Positions 35,704-37,024 of a stretch of 37,024 nt of DNA are shown here, piece after piece (position 1 is the first letter of the stretch; each line of letters opens with the position of its first letter). The position numbers were made by a program, and so were the translations under genes. The notes under the pieces were generated by a model that saw only the letters and a list, made by a program, of their open reading frames with translations, did no database searches and was not told where the DNA came from. The stretch is from contig JAEYXX010000166.1 in assembly GCA_023431055.1 (NCBI GenBank), positions 1 through 37,024 on the forward strand, read 5' to 3'. This stretch comes from Pseudomonadota bacterium. Lineage in GTDB: Bacteria > Pseudomonadota > Gammaproteobacteria > Pseudomonadales > Pseudomonadaceae.

Positions 35704-36627
35704 TTATTTAACCAGCGTACGCCATTCGGCATGCGCGCTGGTCTTGCCGGTGACCAGGTCGAAGTAGGCCTTCTGCAGCTTCTCGGTCACCGGGCCACGG
35801 CGACCTGCACCGATCTTGCGGCCGTCGACTTCGCGGATCGGCGTGACCTCGGCAGCGGTGCCGGTGAAAAAGGCCTCGTCGGCGATGTACACCTCATCGC
35901 GGGTGATGCGCTTCTCGACCACCTTGATGCCGTGCTCTTCGGCCAGGGTCAGGATGGTGCTGCGGGTAATGCCGTTGAGGCAGGAGGTCACTTCCGGGGT
36001 GTACACCACGCCGTCCTTGACCAGGAAGATGTTCTCGCCCGAGCCTTCGGCCACGTAGCCTTCCGGATCCAGCAGCATGGCCTCGTCGGCGCCGCCGGAG
36101 ATGGCTTCCTGCAAGGCCAGCATCGAGTTGATGTAGTTGCCGTTGGCTTTCGCGCGGGTCATGGCGATGTTGACGTGGTGACGGGTGTAGGAGCTGGTGC
36201 GCACCTTGATGCCGGCTTCCAGCGCTTCTTCGCCCATGTAGGCGCCCCAGTGCCAGGCGGCGACGATCACGTGCACCTTCAGACCGGCGGCGCGCAGCCC
36301 CATGCCCTCGCTGCCGAAGAACACCATCGGACGCAGGTAGGCGCTTTCCAGGCCGTTCTCGCGCACAGCAGCGCGCTGCGCTTCGTTGATCTCTTCCTTG
36401 GAGAAAGGAATCTGCATGTTGAAGATGTGTGCGGAGTCGAACAGGCGGTCGGTGTGCGCCTGCAGGCGGAAGATCGCGGTGCCGTCCGGAGTGTTATAGG
36501 CACGCACGCCTTCGAACACGCCCATGCCGTAGTGCAGGGTGTGGGTCAGCACATGGGTGTTGGCTTCGCGCCACAGCACCAGTTTGCCGTCGTACCAGAT
36601 CACGCCATCACGGTCGGACATCGACAT
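35704..36627 (-). CDS. ilvE: Branched-chain amino acid aminotransferase
   Basis: IlvE (fold-type IV PLP enzyme) interconverts valine, leucine and isoleucine with their 2-keto acids in the cytoplasm. The 307-aa protein has the PLP-binding lysine K160 (TRAKANGNYINSML), the cofactor-phosphate segment SCLNGITRSTILTLAEE, VAEGSGENIFLVKDG, and EAFFTGTAAEVTPIREVDG, the standard hexameric IlvE set; length matches the E. coli enzyme. The first ATG at 36627 has GAGGAG about 8 nt upstream; a second ATG two codons later is less well spaced. It follows glnE by 63 bp on the same strand and precedes the core operon, the same neighbours as in P. aeruginosa. Confidence 0.97.
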   Translation of the reverse strand: MSMSDRDGVIWYDGKLVLWREANTHVLTHTLHYGMGVFEGVRAYNTPDGTAIFRLQAHTDRLFDSAHIFNMQIPFSKEEINEAQRAAVRENGLESAYLRPMVFFGSEGMGLRAAGLKVHVIVAAWHWGAYMGEEALEAGIKVRTSSYTRHHVNIAMTRAKANGNYINSMLALQEAISGGADEAMLLDPEGYVAEGSGENIFLVKDGVVYTPEVTSCLNGITRSTILTLAEEHGIKVVEKRITRDEVYIADEAFFTGTAAEVTPIREVDGRKIGAGRRGPVTEKLQKAYFDLVTGKTSAHAEWRTLVK

Positions 36628-36690
36628 CTTGCCTGCTCCTCAAATTCGCTTCACGGTTCAAACAATCAGGTGGGGCCGCAGCCCCGTCAT

Positions 36691-37024
36691 TCAACTCAGT
36701 CCCAACTCACGCCACAAGCGCATCACGGCGCGGCGCTCGTCCTGAAACTGATCGCCCGGCACCACTCCAGGCTGCTTCTGCAGCGCCTGGCGATGGGCGG
36801 CCGAGCGGTAATTTTTGTAGACCTCACGCAGCAACGCGGCATCCTCGGCGCCCATCAGACCGACCCGCTCCAGACCTTCCAGAATGCGGATGTTATCGGT
36901 GAACTCGAGTAGCTGCGGGTGTTGCCACGACCAGGCCAGAGCCGCGTATTGCACCATAAATTCGATATCGACGATACCACCGGCGTCCTGCTTCAGATCG
37001 AAGGAGGACGTGGCCTCGAAGGCA
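36691..37024 (-). CDS. glnE: Bifunctional glutamine synthetase adenylyltransferase/deadenylase, C-terminal fragment
   Basis: GlnE adenylylates and deadenylylates glutamine synthetase according to nitrogen status, directed by PII. Only the last ~110 of about 980 residues are in the window; the frame remains open to base 37024 and its visible start reads FDLKQDAGGIVDIEFMVQY, the conserved end of the second nucleotidyltransferase domain, followed by the C-terminal helical bundle (ILEGLERVGLMGAEDAALL, YKNYRSAAHR). An ATG at 36957 is internal. The stop TGA is at 36691-36693, followed by the 63-bp gap to ilvE. Confidence 0.94.
   Translation of the reverse strand, partial: AFEATSSFDLKQDAGGIVDIEFMVQYAALAWSWQHPQLLEFTDNIRILEGLERVGLMGAEDAALLREVYKNYRSAAHRQALQKQPGVVPGDQFQDERRAVMRLWRELGLS

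Overview
This is a GC-rich (about 60-70% G+C over most genes) chromosomal segment of a gammaproteobacterium, almost certainly a Pseudomonas. The evidence is the gene content and order (waaF-waaC-waaG-waaP-wapP-wapQ-kinase-carbamoyltransferase next to ilvE and glnE; parE and parC flanking a phytase-like and a retropepsin-like gene) and proteins matching P. aeruginosa relatives in length and key residues (WaaP 268 aa with catalytic D163, WaaL H303, ParC S87/E91). It is not P. aeruginosa itself as I remember that gene order: waaA lies beside tolC, and dnpA and mig-14 lie beside msbA. I see no insertion sequence, prophage, tRNA, rRNA or CRISPR array.

Layout. 1-1.1 kb: 3' part of waaA (Kdo transferase). 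1.2-2.7 kb: tolC-type outer-membrane channel on the minus strand, separated from waaA by a bidirectional terminator. 2.9-5.0 kb: TPP riboswitch and thiC. 5.1-7.9 kb: nudF, a DUF1249 gene, cpdA (cAMP phosphodiesterase) and yqiA. 7.9-13.5 kb: parE, phytase-like secreted protein, membrane-anchored retropepsin-like protease and parC, packed as one operon with 1-4 nt overlaps. 13.7-14.4 kb: an orphan PqiC-type lipoprotein. 14.6-20.2 kb (minus): msbA, mig-14, dnpA, hldE. 20.3-22.2 kb (plus): a WaaL-type O-antigen ligase coupled to a kinase-fold protein. 22.1-35.5 kb (minus): the LPS core cluster, transcribed from waaF towards the acetyltransferase. 35.7-37.0 kb (minus): ilvE and the 3' end of glnE.

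How the genes work together. Most of the right two-thirds builds, decorates and exports lipopolysaccharide. HldE supplies the heptose nucleotide precursor, WaaA adds Kdo, and WaaC and WaaF add heptose I and II. WaaG starts the outer core. WaaP, WapP, WapQ and a double-kinase protein are the core phosphorylation set. A NodU-type carbamoyltransferase modifies heptose. WapH-, Ssg- and WapR-like glycosyltransferases extend the outer core, MsbA flips core-lipid A, and the WaaL-type ligase attaches O-antigen. Mig-14 and DnpA are accessory envelope/tolerance factors.

The stretch at about 20.2-25.75 kb has visibly lower G+C (near 50% in sampled lines). It holds the least standard genes: ligase, kinase-like protein missing the HRD aspartate, GT2, GT4, hexapeptide acetyltransferase and a DUF6625-like predicted glycosyltransferase. 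This is the most likely place for strain-specific, undescribed core chemistry. I do not see a wholly new type of system.
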